Source: Rhynchonema sp. JSB1_4
Taxonomy: Eukaryota; Nematoda; Chromadorea; Monhysterida; Xyalidae
Assembly: GCA_030248065.1 (NCBI GenBank)
Contig: JASAMV010004315.1
Span: forward strand, 1-64,000
Direction: 5' to 3'
DNA: 64,000 nt
The position numbers were made by a program, and so were the translations under genes. The notes below the pieces were generated by a model. It was given only the letters and a program-made list of their open reading frames with translations. It did not search any database and was not told the DNA's origin. Below are positions 44,486-56,567 of this stretch, piece after piece (positions within the stretch are counted from its first letter, which is position 1; each line of letters starts with the position of its first letter).

Positions 44486-46803
44486 TTCTCGTGTATGTCA
44501 CCTTTTTTGCACTGCTTTTTTATCTTCAAATCTGATCAGTTACGTCGGGTTTTGTGAGCGTGTCCTTTAACCTTCACCGTTAGCATTTGTTGCGTTGGTG
44601 TACGATGTCAATGTTGTTGTTGCAATGTTCGTTTCACAGATTCATACGCACTGTACTGAACTATTCACACATTCAAAATTAGTGTTTAACGTTAAAGGTG
44701 ATTTGTACGGCAGATAAAAATTGCACCTCATATCACAAAACGCTATGGTTTTTTTCTTTGAGAGTAACACAAGTATACCGTTTTTCACCATACAAAATGT
44801 TCGAAATGAAAAGCTGACGCCATCGCACAACCGGGATATGGTTCGCAGTACAACGCCGCAGGAAAACCACTTTTCATCATAAAAATATAAACGTGCCGTA
44901 GCACAGAATCAGAATATGGTTCCGGTTTATCACACACGGTGCAGATTTTTTATTTGTGAGACGTGCAAGGCATTTTTGATCAAAAAGAAATGTACGCAAA
45001 TCAAGCGCGTGGTAGCGCCCTCCGTAATATGGCTCACAACACGCGCATACGACGCGTAATAAGATATTCGCTTGCCTAGGCAACGTGAACCAGGCACTTT
45101 TCGTCATAACAAAAGTACATACATACCTTGCCCTTCCGCAATATGGTTCACAACATACGGTGCAGAACATGACTTTTGACTGATTTGGCTAACGCGAAGG
45201 AGCTACTTTTCTTCATGAAAATGTGGATGTACCTTGCGCACGGTAGCCCCAGTTCATAGCATGGTTTGCAAGACACGATGCAAAACATGGTTTTTGCTTG
45301 AGTTGGACAATGCGAACCATCCGAATTATAATAGATTATACTTAACACACAACACACGGTGCAGAGCATGGTTGTTGTTTGACTTGGGTGACGCGAAACA
45401 GGTGAGTTTCATCACAATAAATATAAACAATATACTCAGCGATCTGGATCGCGCCGAGTAATCACCCTATACAGAACATAGTTTGTTTAAAGTTGGTAAG
45501 GTATGTGTGCCATTTAGCGGCAAAAAGAGCATTTTTGAGTGAAAATTTGGGCCCCAAAAATCAGCCGTCTTGAGAATGAAACTTTACTGTTTGTGTAGTA
45601 TTACTTAAGGTTTAGGCATGGTAAAATTGCGAGGATTTTTCGTATCAAGGTCAGAGATCTGGGTGTGATCGAAATTCCGTTTGACCTATACATGTGTTCA
45701 CAAAACAACACGGTACTCAAAACTGATAGTTTTATTGATGAACCATATAAATCATTTTTGCTGTAATGATATTTCCTCCGTCTGTGCGTGTGAATGTAGT
45801 TTGCTGCAAAAATTATTTTTGAAGACGGAAAATATCGCAAATAGTGGTGCTAACAGCCCATATTTTTCAGAAAAATGCTATAGTGAATATCTAATTTCGC
45901 TGCCTCATGTATTTGTACGGAACCCGGCCAGCTGGCGCACACAGCTTATTTGCTGAAACATTCGAAAGGAATGCTGACAGGTGCGGGGCTTGTTGCCTGT
46001 CTCGACTTAGAACGGGAGTTTTCCTGCGTCAGTAAAAATGCATGAGGCAACGAAATTAGAAAAACTTATACCAAGCACCAGTTCAGTCATCTATGAACTA
46101 GTTTCACCGTGCTTGGCCTGTTGTGCCTGCTCTGTGCACATATGTATACGTTACCAGATAACTGTGCATCACGCACTTTTTCGATGAAACACGAGTCTGA
46201 AGCGCCGTGAAACGCGGTTGATCAGCAACCCGAAAACGCTGGGCGTCGTGCACAAAAATGCAGAATCATCACCAGAGCTGTGTTCTCACCTCACTGAAAC
46301 AATGTCAACACTATTTTGGCGCAGTGGAAACCGCTGCTCATGATTACCGATTCATAGAGAAAACAGGTATGACTGCTTTTGCGACGAAATTGAAACACAG
46401 CTGCCCGGTTCGCAAATGTAGTGAATCACGTGTTTGCAACGTATCATTGCCTTCAAAACGGTGTTGCAGAGTTGTGTTGAATGGTATAAATGAGTGGTGG
46501 TAATTTCACTCTTCTTCAGCTTCAATTCTTACGGTTGGATGTTGTCATCGTCACACTGTAGTTTTGGTATGTTTATACACAGAAATGTTTGACACTCAAT
46601 TTTTAAAAAAATAAATCCGTCCCGTTTAAGTGGTTTTATGCATCGCGGACATGGGCTTTGTGGAAATCTTTTCGGGCCGAACACGATGGTTTTTCGTCCA
46701 AACTCTCGTCTCACGGCACACTCTTTTCCTGAGTGATGCATTCCGATTGCCTCGATTTCAGATCTCTAAATTTGCAAACAAGTGTTTTCCGCTCTGAATA
46801 AAG
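44486..46803. other. Non-coding stretch with degenerate tandem repeats
   Basis: Between about 44,890 and 45,410 the sequence repeats loosely with a period near 100-130 bp. The motif ACACGGTGCAGAACATGG plus GTTTTTGACTTG..GACGCGAA recurs at about 44,935, 45,155, 45,277 and 45,355. No gene is supported in the remainder. Confidence 0.5.
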
Positions 46804-48070
46804 ATGGCAAAACGTTCATGCCCACAGCCGGAAGTCTGCATGGAGCGAGAGATTTATGAGTTGAGCAATAGTCAGGAGAAAAAGACGTACACCGTTCGTA
46901 TTCCGGACTATGAGACTTTGGCGGTCGGTACTACCAATGGCGTCGCGCTTCCACAAATGGTATTTGGCAACAAGACTGATGACAAAGGTAAGGTTGTGAT
47001 TCTGTTTTGACGAGTAGATTATGCCACATTTCAAGCCTCATGGCACGGTCTCAGGCATTCCACATGCAAGAATAGAAATTAAGCTGTATCGGGTCAGAGC
47101 TTGCCTTGAAGTTTAAAGGAGCCGCTAAATTTCGTCCATCTTTCACGCTGGTCGAAATTATAGGCAGCTCTAGATTTCTTGTTATCCTTAATTGAATAAC
47201 AAGTCTAGAGACAGGTTTGATCCAATGTGAGCACAAGATTCACTCATGATTGCCTGGTTTCAGCGCAATTGTTCAAGCCCCGCTTCATGACGGACGTGTT
47301 TCCCAACGGCAAGTGTGCCGCGGATCAGGGTGCCCTGGGTGTTGGTGTGACCCTCGACTATCACGTGATCGGCCCGGTAATATCTTTGCTATCGTACTGA
47401 CTATCCATACCTATCAAACATTGCACTTTCGATCACTTTTCTGTGCGTTGTGTTTTAGTAGGTGCGGTTGGGCTGTGTTACTTTTGACGGCCCGTGTGAC
47501 GCACACCGGACAGAAAAGAGAACCTAAGTCTGGGGTTGTGACTGTTTTCGCACTGCACGCTGCGGCTGGCGTTGCTGCCTGTGGCCCCCTATCGAATGTA
47601 CACCGGCCAGAAAAGTGTCCGAAAGTGCACTTCCGGTCACTTTTGACAGCTCAGGAAGGGGTTACGGTACTTTTTTCTAATAAAAACTTCTTCTTTCAGC
47701 TGTTCTGTCACGTGGACTTTTTGTTCCGAACGCAGAACGGCAAAGAGTTCAAACCGCTGAACAGACAAGTGTTTGTCTTTCGCCCTGGCTGTGGCTTCAT
47801 GGCATCAAAGGTTAAATTGTGTGACATTATCTCTTCTGACTTCTTCGGGTTATGTTGAAAGTCAAACTACACTTTGTATTTCGCAACTGGTTGAATTTTA
47901 CATTTCAGCTGATCCATAACATCAACCTTCTATGTGGCAAAGGCAAAGATCGATTCATCGCCGAAGATGGTTCCCTCACCTTCGATATTGAAATTACCAT
48001 TTTCACGCCCGTGGTCCCGACCGTGTTGGATCGTGCCCCGGCGGTTAAACTCTCGAGTAACTTCTGTTAA
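46804..48070 (+). CDS. MATH (TRAF-like) domain protein, four exons
   Basis: Exons 46804-46987, 47264-47376, 47700-47810 and 47909-48070 give 189 aa. Exons 3-4 fit the C-terminal half of a MATH domain: FVFRPGCGFMASK, then LIHNINLL, then FIAEDGSLTFDIEITIF, which matches the gfI..L....fl.dg.L.i...v pattern. MATH domains bind substrates and often pair with BTB domains. Here the stop at 48,070 precedes a separate BTB gene by 72 bp, so the classical MATH-BTB fusion is split into two adjacent genes, or is joined by splicing I cannot see. Confidence 0.65.
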
Positions 48071-48142
48071 AATAAATTTAGGAATAAGGTTTTTATTGTT
48101 TCTTATCATAAAAAACTTGTTTGCAAGAAAAGCTCATTTACC

Positions 48143-49498
48143 ATGCCATTTTCAGAAACCGACGATGCCACAGAGTTCATGGACGCCGTGGCCGACACCT
48201 GGGAACACAAGAAATCCCTGCATGACGTCACAATCGAATGTCAAAATCAGCAGATCACGGCACATCGTTTCATCCTGATCGCTCGATCAGCGTACTTTTC
48301 GACTCGTCTGACCTGTGCGCAAAAAGTTCACGAGAAGGTTTATCTTTTTTCAGAAAACTAGTGTCTCAGTTCCTTTTTTTTAATCTGTCTAATAATTATT
48401 TCGGACATTTTCAAGAATAGTTTGTTTACAGGTGGTCGTAGGTCAAGGTTCGTTCGAGGCTCTCAAACTGGCGGTTCGTTTCATGTACACGGGAGCGCTG
48501 CCCAGTGACCTGTGCGTGCCGATGCTGTCGAATGTCGCATGCATGGCTGGATTTCTAGGCATTCCCGGTTGGTTTACTATATTGCTTTTCTCCATACCTT
48601 AATTCACTATCACGGTTTTTGGGACAACACTGGCATTAGTTACCAGCATTAGTTCACTGTTTGCACAGTATCCGGTTTAGTACTCATAGTTCGTTATTCA
48701 CTTTCCACACATTTTTATCGATGTAGTCCCAGAATTAGTATCACCGGAAGTTCCAGGTTTCTGCCGCTATGTCGAGCGTCTGCTCGTCAGCAAGTTGTCC
48801 ACGGATACGTTGCTGGATATCGCCAAGATCGCAGTGGAACAAACCGAACGTACTGTCAACGATCACTTGACGGTGAAGGAAGAATTTCGAATGCCGACAT
48901 TGCTGGTTAGTGTACATCACACGCTGATTTTTTTATGAACAACAATTAGTTAATCGTTTTCTAGTTTAACAAATTCTATTGATGAAATCAAACTTAGCAA
49001 TCAGTCTAAGCCAGTCTGTTTTCACATTGCTAAGATGGCTTTTTGCATTATGTGTATTTCGAGACATTCATCCCACAGCTAAAAAGTTGTTATTGAACCG
49101 AACATCTACGATTGTCGAAATTAGTGTCATGAGACCGTTGAGTAAAAAATCACGTGCGACAAGGTCGAGACCATCCCAAAAATCAACCTCAGTGGTATGC
49201 TCTGCTCTTCAGGCGCACGTTCGAGTCATGATGAAAAGTATTCCGACCCTGCAGTCGAGTCGTGCCTGGAAGAAATTCGCGACCGAGAATCCTTTCCGAG
49301 CGGCTCAACTGTACCAGCTTGAGAAAGGTATGAACTTAAAATCCTCCATTACAATCCTACTTCATTCTAGCATGCCCTGAAATGTCAGGGTGGTTTTCTA
49401 ACAATAAAATCAACATGATCAAGAAGCATTGCTTCATCTCACGATGGTAAACTCACCAGTTTTCTGCTCTTTCAGGTCAGCCTATGAAGCATGAATGA
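48143..49498 (+). CDS. BTB/POZ protein with BACK-like helices, five exons
   Basis: Exons 48143-48337, 48432-48567, 48727-48905, 49213-49327 and 49476-49498 join to 215 aa. The BTB core is clear: LHDVTIECQNQQITAHRFIL, ARSAYFSTRL, then SFEALKLAVRFMYTGALP and the helices after it. Exon 3 (FCRYVERLLVSKLSTDTLLDIA) resembles the BACK domain that follows BTB in Cullin-3 adaptors. A substrate-receptor role in ubiquitination, together with the adjacent MATH protein, is a reasonable inference. Confidence 0.75.
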
Positions 49499-50153
49499 AC
49501 GATGATATGCAACGACGTCTACAAATCTTGTGATGAGTCAACTAAAGGAAGGATTTACTTTTTGAACATTTTTTGGTCAAGACATGGGTGAAAATATTTC
49601 CTTGATTGTGCATGTATTATTTGAGAGCAGTACGTTTTCATCATTCGCCTGCGCTGTTGTTACGAAAAGGTAGCTTCTTGTTCACGTAGTGAATGAGACA
49701 TTAATTGGTTGTTCGATGAATCTTATTGTTCATGTCACTTGATGATTTTCACATTTCGTGTTATACGTGAGACAGTCACTTTCTTCCGTGGGCAGTAGCG
49801 CGTGTGCTACTATAATGACACTTCCTTGGTTTTGTGCTGCGTTCTTCACCAGGAGCGCTTCCATTGTGTGAACCAGTGCCTTCTTTTCAGAGTTAAATTT
49901 GCTGTTGTTATTTGTGGGAGCTCATTATCAATATGTGTCAAGATAAAACTTTTTTGCTCCTCTGTTTTGAACAATTTCTGTTTCCTCGCGTTCACGCGCC
50001 TGTTATGCACGATAGCAGTACCTGCCCATGAAAGTGAATAACTTTTCAAATATTTGTCCTAGGAAAGTACTAAATACGAAACTTTTGAATTCTGTGCAAG
50101 GTGTCCGACATCTCTGCTGCTAATCAAATTTCTGTCTAGCTGATCGAACGAAA
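49499..50153. other. Spacer between the BTB gene and the 161-aa gene
   Basis: About 650 bp with no supported exon. An AATAAA is not obvious. I see no repeat. Confidence 0.4.
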
Positions 50154-50787
50154 ATGGTTGGAATCGCAAATGATCGGTGGTTGGTCGAGAGGCTGGCAAA
50201 AAAATGGCTGTGTATGGTAAATTTAAACGAGCGTGTGATTTATTTTGGTCTGTTGTTGCTTCTTACTAGCAATATTATTTTTCAGCTCGTTGTCGCGTTC
50301 CGCTGGCTTCTGCGGAATCGCGAATATCGCGCTCGATTTTGCTATCGCTGTGACGTTACCTGCACTCATTCCATCAGCGAGGTCATCTACCACATGAATG
50401 ACGCTGAGTTTGACGTTTGTTACGTTTTTGCTAATATCGGAGAGATCCAAACTAAATCATGATATGAGATGAGTAATACTGAATTCAGTTCAGGATCTTC
50501 GTACACTGCTGTTCGATTCGGGCTACCACTGCATTCTGATGAGCCGCCTGTTCAAATATGTGCGACGTGCGACCAAGAGCAGAAACTACTGGCACAACCG
50601 TGTTGTGGTGATCGAGTTTGTGAATAGATCCTGGAATTTCTCCCAAAATCCAGTTTCGCATTGCTTGTTTATCCGTTACTGTGACAAAACGGATGGAGTA
50701 CGTAAACAGCCTTATGTATGTAAAGATGGTCGCAAAGTGACCTTCAAGGCTGCTGTCTCAAGTGAAGCCAGCAATCTCTACGTGTAG
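50154..50787 (+). CDS. Unknown 161-aa protein next to the right terminus, three exons
   Basis: Exons 50154-50216, 50286-50414 and 50494-50787 are all phase 0 and reach a stop. The product is basic and aromatic-rich, with CYRCDVTC in exon 2 and HCLFIRYC in exon 3. No family is recognised. A different frame of exon 3 has a RING-like CATCDQ..PCCGDRVC run, but it stops early and does not connect. The gene ends 175 bp before the right terminal repeat. Confidence 0.5.
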
Positions 50788-50962
50788 TTGTGTCTAATCC
50801 AAACTTTTCTAATGTTTCTAATGTTTCTAATCTCTTGTAATGCAATCTTTTTTTAATGTTACCGTTTCTCATCTTATGCCTTGATCTTCTCGGTCGTAGG
50901 TCAAATGATCATGAGAACATGAACTAAATGTTCAAGACTATGTATACCTTTATTACATCACT

Positions 50963-51095
50963 GATCACAAATAAATTCATGTTGCGCGCACGTTTATATT
51001 TATGAAAAATCTTTCATTGTTACTGATGATTTTTCGTGAACTTCGGATAATAAAATAGCATTGTGGGTATATGATTTATAGTACGTATTTGCTGC

Positions 51096-51096
<1 letters not shown>
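50963..51096. repeat. Right terminal repeat
   Basis: The reverse complement matches the left terminus: the first about 100 bases from AGCAGCAAATACG are nearly identical. After that one or two indels separate the copies, and both share TTTATTTGTGATCAGTG. A (GT)n tract starts at the very next base. Confidence 0.9.

Positions 51097-51145
<49 letters not shown>
51097..51145. repeat. (GT)n microsatellite, short tract
   Basis: An uninterrupted TG run directly abuts the right terminal repeat. It precedes the same polymerase exon as the longer tract at 57,918, so it is the remnant of one intron tract. Confidence 0.9.
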
Positions 51146-51149
<4 letters not shown>

Positions 51150-51180
51150 GTTAAATTTTATTTTTTAGTGTTTTTTCCAG

Positions 51181-51890
51181 ACGCACGCATTCGCAAAATT
51201 ACGTGTGGGTACGGTGCTACGGTGTCTGAATCGCTTTTGTATGCGTTAGCATGTGCACGCAAAAACATCGATGCAGGTCTAGATCCAGGTAGCACGTACA
51301 TACAAAGAGGATTACAAAAGGATGTGAAAGCTTTGAATCTAAAATACAGACATGATGTGCGCAAGTGTAGCAAACGAGGCCTGTACAAGATGCGCGCTAT
51401 TAAGAGAATTGGCACGCGCGAAAACCTGAACGTGAATGTGTGGGAAATAACGAACGATAAACAAGGTGTTCACGTGGCGAAAGTTTCAGACTTGAACAGC
51501 TACGATTTTCACACTCAAAAACCGCACGTGCATGTTTATCGATCAATATTCACAAACAAGTACTACCTTGTACGTAATCTGGAGACAATGCTGCGTTCGC
51601 ATCCATGTCATTTCTGCATGCGACCTTTTGCCAGACCATGTGATAGAGATCGCCACGAAAAAAAGTGTACACATGCAGCGATATGTGAGGAATTGAATGA
51701 GAACGGTGAGCTGAAACCTACAAAATCAACGCGATACGAAAGCTACGAGTTTCTGACCGACATTCTTTCGATCCTGAGGTCAACATTTCATGCATTCTGA
51801 ACAGTACTGCAAACGAATTCTCAGTTTTGACATTGAAAGCTCGCTAGGCAGTGTGAAACAACCCGAGCTCACACCTCTGCTTATTATTTT
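51181..51890 (+). pseudogene. Type B DNA polymerase N-terminal fragment, copy A
   Basis: From the acceptor ttttttccag the frame encodes the region before the exonuclease domain of Polinton-type polymerases: GTRENLNVNVWEI, then HVHVYRSI, KYYLVRNLETML and a C2HC finger (CHFCMRP..RHEKKC). An Exo I-like block (ILSFDIES) follows in a shifted frame near 51,820. No further polymerase motif follows. A (GT)n tract and a different gene replace it, so this is a truncated copy. The first 256 bp of this region recur at 58,353-58,608. Confidence 0.75.
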
Positions 51891-51911
51891 GTCAAGTTCT
51901 CATGCGCGCGA

Positions 51912-52130
<219 letters not shown>

Positions 52131-52160
52131 TTTGTGTGTATTATCATACATACGTTACAG

Positions 52161-52680
52161 GTTGGTGAACACCGAGGTCGATTTACGATGAGATTTCGCG
52201 GTGCTACGACAAGAATTGAAGTGCGAACCACAGAACCGCCATCACCCAATCGCGTGTGTGTCTATCGGCACTGCGTATTTCGAAGGAATGATTTTGGATT
52301 GGTGAACATGCTCTATTTTGACCCCAACGTGCTCGTTACGTGTGACACATGCGACCAACAGGCTCACATGTTGTGTGCGTATATTGCCATCATCTGGCGG
52401 CCCATGAGTATGAGGTGCTGTTTGCGCGTACGCTCTTTGAGCAGTTTATTAGGTTTGTTCGATTCGAAATGAGCGACAACAATTTGTGTGGGGGAAACAT
52501 CACCTTTACCTCCTCGTCGCCCTACTGTAAACCACCGTCTGGACCCAAAAAACGACAACAACAACAAAGACGACGACGACGACAACGATAACAACTGCCC
52601 GCTGTTGTTGAAACGTCGTACTAGTGATAAGAGCGACGCGGCAGGCACCGGATGGTACGCGCGTCGCTGAACGAAAATGG
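52161..52680 (+). pseudogene. RING-like transmembrane gene, copy A, with 451-bp internal deletion
   Basis: It is nearly identical to copy B (56,568-57,532), but 451 bp corresponding to 56,797-57,247 are missing. The join is at a CAT present on both sides. The lost segment includes the second Cys pair and the transmembrane helix, and the loss shifts the frame so the product would end soon after. It is therefore a broken copy. Confidence 0.75.
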
Positions 52681-52777
52681 GTTGGTTGCAATTTTTTATG
52701 ATCTGTTTGTTTTTAGTGGTGGTTGAGTGGCGTCAGAGACGCTACTGATAAGGGAAAGAGGTTGGGTTAAACTAAAC

Positions 52778-53215
52778 TACCGTCTCATAAATTGCTTCGT
52801 CAGAACTTGTACTGGGAGGTACGTCGTAGATAACGTGCAAACCACTGCCACTTTGTTATGACTCCCGGAGAGACCAACATGAAACGGATAGACTGGTACG
52901 ATCACAAAATTCAAATTCTTCTGGCGTTATTTGGGTATGAACGGCTAAAAAAGCGGATGACATTTACAAATTACGCGCGCAAAACTGCTCACAACTGGCT
53001 CTAAGTATGCGACACATCGAACAGTTCCGAACAGTTCGTACACGTAGATCTGGCTCGATTGTTGCCTCGTTTCTTCCACCATATTCCTCCAAGTATTGCT
53101 GCTATCAATAGGACTGTAGCCACCGGCATTGTAGTTGTCATTACCACCGTAACTTTTGACTTTGCAGCTTCCTGTGTTAATAGTGATCTGTTGTTTGATA
53201 TCGTTGTTGTCTGCC
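52778..53215 (-). CDS. C-terminal exons of a membrane protein with phosphotyrosine-like tail motifs
   Basis: A minus-strand exon near 53,215-53,046 encodes a Thr-rich stalk, a transmembrane helix (MPVATVLLIAAILGGIWW) and a KKR stop-transfer. A gtacga donor and a ttttttag acceptor (52,955) lead to a tail exon with VIYDVPP and AIYETV. These resemble SH2-binding sites. Upstream exons are not certain; a Cys-rich frame at 54,284-54,054 (minus, with an NMT glycosylation site) is a candidate ectodomain. The tail exon is duplicated at 57,825-57,634. This is a partial model. Confidence 0.4.
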
Positions 53216-53235
53216 TGTCGGAATCCGTTACCACC

Positions 53236-53965
53236 ATGGAGAAACCGAGTTCTATCAATGAAATTGATGAAAATAACAGTGAGCCAACTGCACCCAACCC
53301 CTCCACACCTCCTGCTACACCGCAACCGTCCCGAAAACGCACTCTGAAACTGGCCAATGGGGGCGAAGTGCAGTTGGTCGGTGACTTTTCATCACGAAAG
53401 TTTTCTTAGGCAAAAGAATTTTTAAATTTGAATCACAAAAAATGTGTTTTTTCAAGAACGATGAAGAGCCAAAGAAGAAAGCGTGTGACGGTGATTGACA
53501 GGAGCTGACCGATGGCTACAGGGTGAACGCGGTGTCGTCGGGCGCTATTTGCGACTGAGTGAGGACGGAACTTTTTTTGAAAAAAATAGATTTTTTGGGC
53601 AATTTTTTGTGCCAATGCCGAAGCGTTCGCCAGCGAAACAAGCGAAGTTTCGCAGGCGATCTTCATCGGTCATTTGAGCCGAACGATCACTGGGAACGCT
53701 TTTGAACCAAGGGTCGGTGCCCACAAGTGGCCTGGCGTTAGAATGACCGTGGAAAATTTGAAGGCGCTGAAGGCCTGCACCGATGAATTGTTGCTTGATC
53801 TTGGTAAAAAAAAATCATTTTTTTACCTTAAATTAAAATATTTTTCCAAAAAAAACTAATTTTGTCAGAAGATCTCACCACAATCACAAAGAACAAACCC
53901 AAATCCAAGTTCATCGGTGGTGGTGGTGGTGGATTCCGAAAAGGCGGCTATAAGCGATACAATTA
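53236..53965 (+). CDS. PC4-like protein with Gly-rich tail, exon structure unresolved
   Basis: The ATG at 53,236 opens a Ser/Pro-rich leader followed by TLKLANGGEVQLVGDFSSRK, which resembles the first strands of a PC4 domain. A later frame near 53,660-53,805 (HKWPGVRMTVENLKALKACT) matches the PC4 C-terminal strand-helix. The last exon (53,871-53,965) is Lys-rich and ends FIGGGGGGFRKGGYKRYN. The middle exons do not join cleanly by eye, so the gene may be damaged. It is the counterpart of the tandem-PC4 gene at 30,522 and stands upstream of a polymerase in the same way. Confidence 0.45.
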
Positions 53966-54403
53966 AGGTAACTGACCGGTTTCGGTGGTGGTGGTGTAGG
54001 ATGCATGCAGGTGCCTATAATCATGATGTTGTCCAGGGAGATACGCACATATTTTAGCACTCGTTTTCCAAGAATTCAATGCGTTTCAGATTAGGGTAGC
54101 ATTTTTTCATTAATGTCATGTTCCAGGCAATGCCACAGTTTCCATGCAGCAGCACGGTAGTGCTAGTTTTCGTCTTAGCTTCACAAGGAGGTTTGTTGTC
54201 CATTGTGGGAAACATTGTCAGTCGGGGCGGTTGGGTGCAAGATTCGGAATCGAGGAACACACAACAACTATTGTCGTAGCACAATGGGTCAGTTTACTTC
54301 CAGGTCGACTTGCGTAGCGTTCGAACTTCACTGTGCTTGATTGTTCCTGCAAATTATTTCCAATTGTGTACAGAATAAATTTTGATCGTCTTCATTCACA
54401 ACC

Positions 54404-56045
54404 ATGAGCGAAATGCTTTGCTGTCCATACTGCTTCGTAAGTTTGTGTCCGATATTTTTTTTGTTTTTGCTATGTGAGAGAAACAACGAACTTTCCGCTA
54501 AAAATGAAATTAATTTCTTCTTTGAGGAACGAATTTCGGATCCGTCAGAGTTCGGTTTGCACTGCGTGCAACACGCGCGCACGAAAGACGAGCCTAAAAC
54601 TCCGGTTTCGCACAACAATACTCAGGTATGAAAGGGAGTGAAGGAAGTTTAAAATATAGGTTTTTTTCATTATTATTTAAAATTCTTGAACTTGAGACAG
54701 CATGATAGGTTATACCGTCTTTCGCAGGCGGCATCGTCGTCGTCGTCGGTCCCTCATCGTCGTAAACGGCGTGCTCGTCGTTGTCTAAAAATGGAGGACG
54801 ACGATGAGACGGACTCTGATTGGGTGGGTGGTATTTTTTATTTCAAAATTTGAAAAATTAGGAATGATGTTTCACTTGTTGGAAAAATTAGGAATGATGT
54901 TTCACTTGTTGGAAAAATTAGGAATGACGTTTCACTTGTTGGAAAATCAGGAATGATGTTTCACTTGTTGGAAAATCAGGAATGATGTTTCACTTTTTTT
55001 AGTTTGGGGTTGACTCACAACCCATTCCGCCTGTGGCTCGTCAGTTTCTCGACGACATGGCGGTGTGTTCGTCGAGCGATTCAAGCTCATCATCGTCCGT
55101 CTCAAGCGATAAAACCGATCACAACTCGGTGAGTGATTTTTTTTCTTGCTAGATTTTTTTAGAAAAAAAGCATAAGAAGCCTACCTTGAACCATAACCGA
55201 CTGAACACATAGTAACAGCATCAGCAGCTGCACGCATTGAATGAAATTCATGTTTTCTTTCAGTTTTCGCCCATTTACTCACACGGCAAACTACTCGTTC
55301 CAAAACCAGCTAAAAAGACGAAGAAAAACAAGCGTCGAAAGGTTGGTGGAATCAATATATTGCTACATTTTACGAAACTTAAGTCTTGCGCGAAAAGTGT
55401 GACTTACGTCTGTGTATAAGCTGTTATCAGTTGTGTTCGGATGTTTTGACTGACTGTACCATGAACTTGACGGAAAAAACAAGGATGATTTATTTGCAGG
55501 TGATCGTAATCTCGGATGCATCACCGGACAAGGAGCGTGCAACCACGTCAGCAGCAGGGGGTGCTGGTGATTCACAAGCAGAAAAAGAGGAACAGAAGCA
55601 AGAGTTGGGTGAGCAAGCAAAGTATTTGTCAGAGTTTTCCGGTTAGACATCATACAAGAAGACTGTGTCACGTTCTGGAGATTTCATTACCGTGCGTTAT
55701 CCAATTGAAGAGCTCACAGTAGAATTATTCAAATCACTGTTAATGAAATCCTTGAATGCGACACGTGGTCATTCGGTGCTGATGAATTGTGAGGTGGGCT
55801 ACCTTCTACAGAACGAATACAGTGGACAATATAAGCTGTTCTACTCTGCCACTAACACATCGCTGTTCAAAACGTCCATATTCGTGAATGTAGATAAACC
55901 TACTTCGGTCGAAAAAGTTGACGAATATTTTGAAAAAATTCTGGCTGATCTGATTGAAAATTTATCTCGTCCCGCAGCTGTGGGCTCTGGGTTCAATTTC
56001 GTACGATTTGCTACGCTGAAATTTGTGTTTTATGTAATTGACTAG
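54404..56045 (+). CDS. N-terminal exons of a second intron-bearing type B DNA polymerase
   Basis: Exons 54404-54436, 54527-54625, 54728-54823, 55003-55128, 55264-55341 and 55500-55608, then a frame from 55,647 to about 56,030. The first intron splits a perfect C2H2 finger (MLCCPYC in exon 1; LHCVQH in exon 2). A linker of acidic, Ser-rich and Lys-rich exons follows. The last exon (VNVDKPTSVEKVDEYFEKIL, then GSGFNF) matches the conserved N-terminal region of Polinton polymerases. The continuation should be the exon at 58,353, across the (GT)n tracts, but phases at 55,608/55,647 and at 56,030 do not join, so it is probably decayed. Confidence 0.6.
54852..54992. repeat. Minisatellite of about 29 bp, five units
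   Basis: The unit reads about TTAGGAATGATGTTTCACTTG plus TTGGAAAAA. It is repeated about five times with single-base changes, inside an intron of the polymerase N-terminal gene. Confidence 0.85.
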
Positions 56046-56142
56046 GTGGGTGGAGTTCTCGGAAAAAAATTCATTTTTTTTCTAAGTTGAATGAAAAATA
56101 TAAATCAGCTTCGAGAATTCAACCCTTTACTCGCAATGCGCG

Positions 56143-56529
<387 letters not shown>

Positions 56530-56567
56530 ATGCTTGTTTGTGTGTATTATCATACATACGTTACAGG

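Larger units (their letters stand above)
22486..51096. mobile_element. Polinton/Maverick-like (adintovirus-like) integrated element with cargo, 28.6 kb
   Basis: Inverted terminal copies at 22,486 and 51,096 both start AGCAGCAAATACGTACTATA. Between them lie the hallmark genes of the group: integrase, penton-like protein, double-jelly-roll capsid protein, packaging ATPase and protein-primed DNA polymerase. PC4-like and BTB genes follow, and a right half of other multi-exon genes. Polintons start with 5'-AG and usually make a 6-bp target duplication. Here the left flank (ACCACT side) and right flank (TGTGTG) do not match, so one end may be rearranged or belong to another copy. Two MITEs of the Tc1 type and one hAT-like MITE sit inside, which shows the insertion is not recent. 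Confidence 0.75.

Noticed and set aside
49100..50150. Possible CRISPR, rRNA or tRNA genes anywhere in the window
   Set aside because: No regular spacer-repeat array, no rRNA core sequence and no clear tRNA cloverleaf was recognised. A covariance-model scan would be needed to exclude tRNAs fully.
50494..50630. RING-like CATCDQ..CCGDRVC run in a second frame of the last exon of the 161-aa gene
   Set aside because: It meets a stop right after the Cys run and joins no other exon. The competing frame continues to the end of the gene with matching phases.
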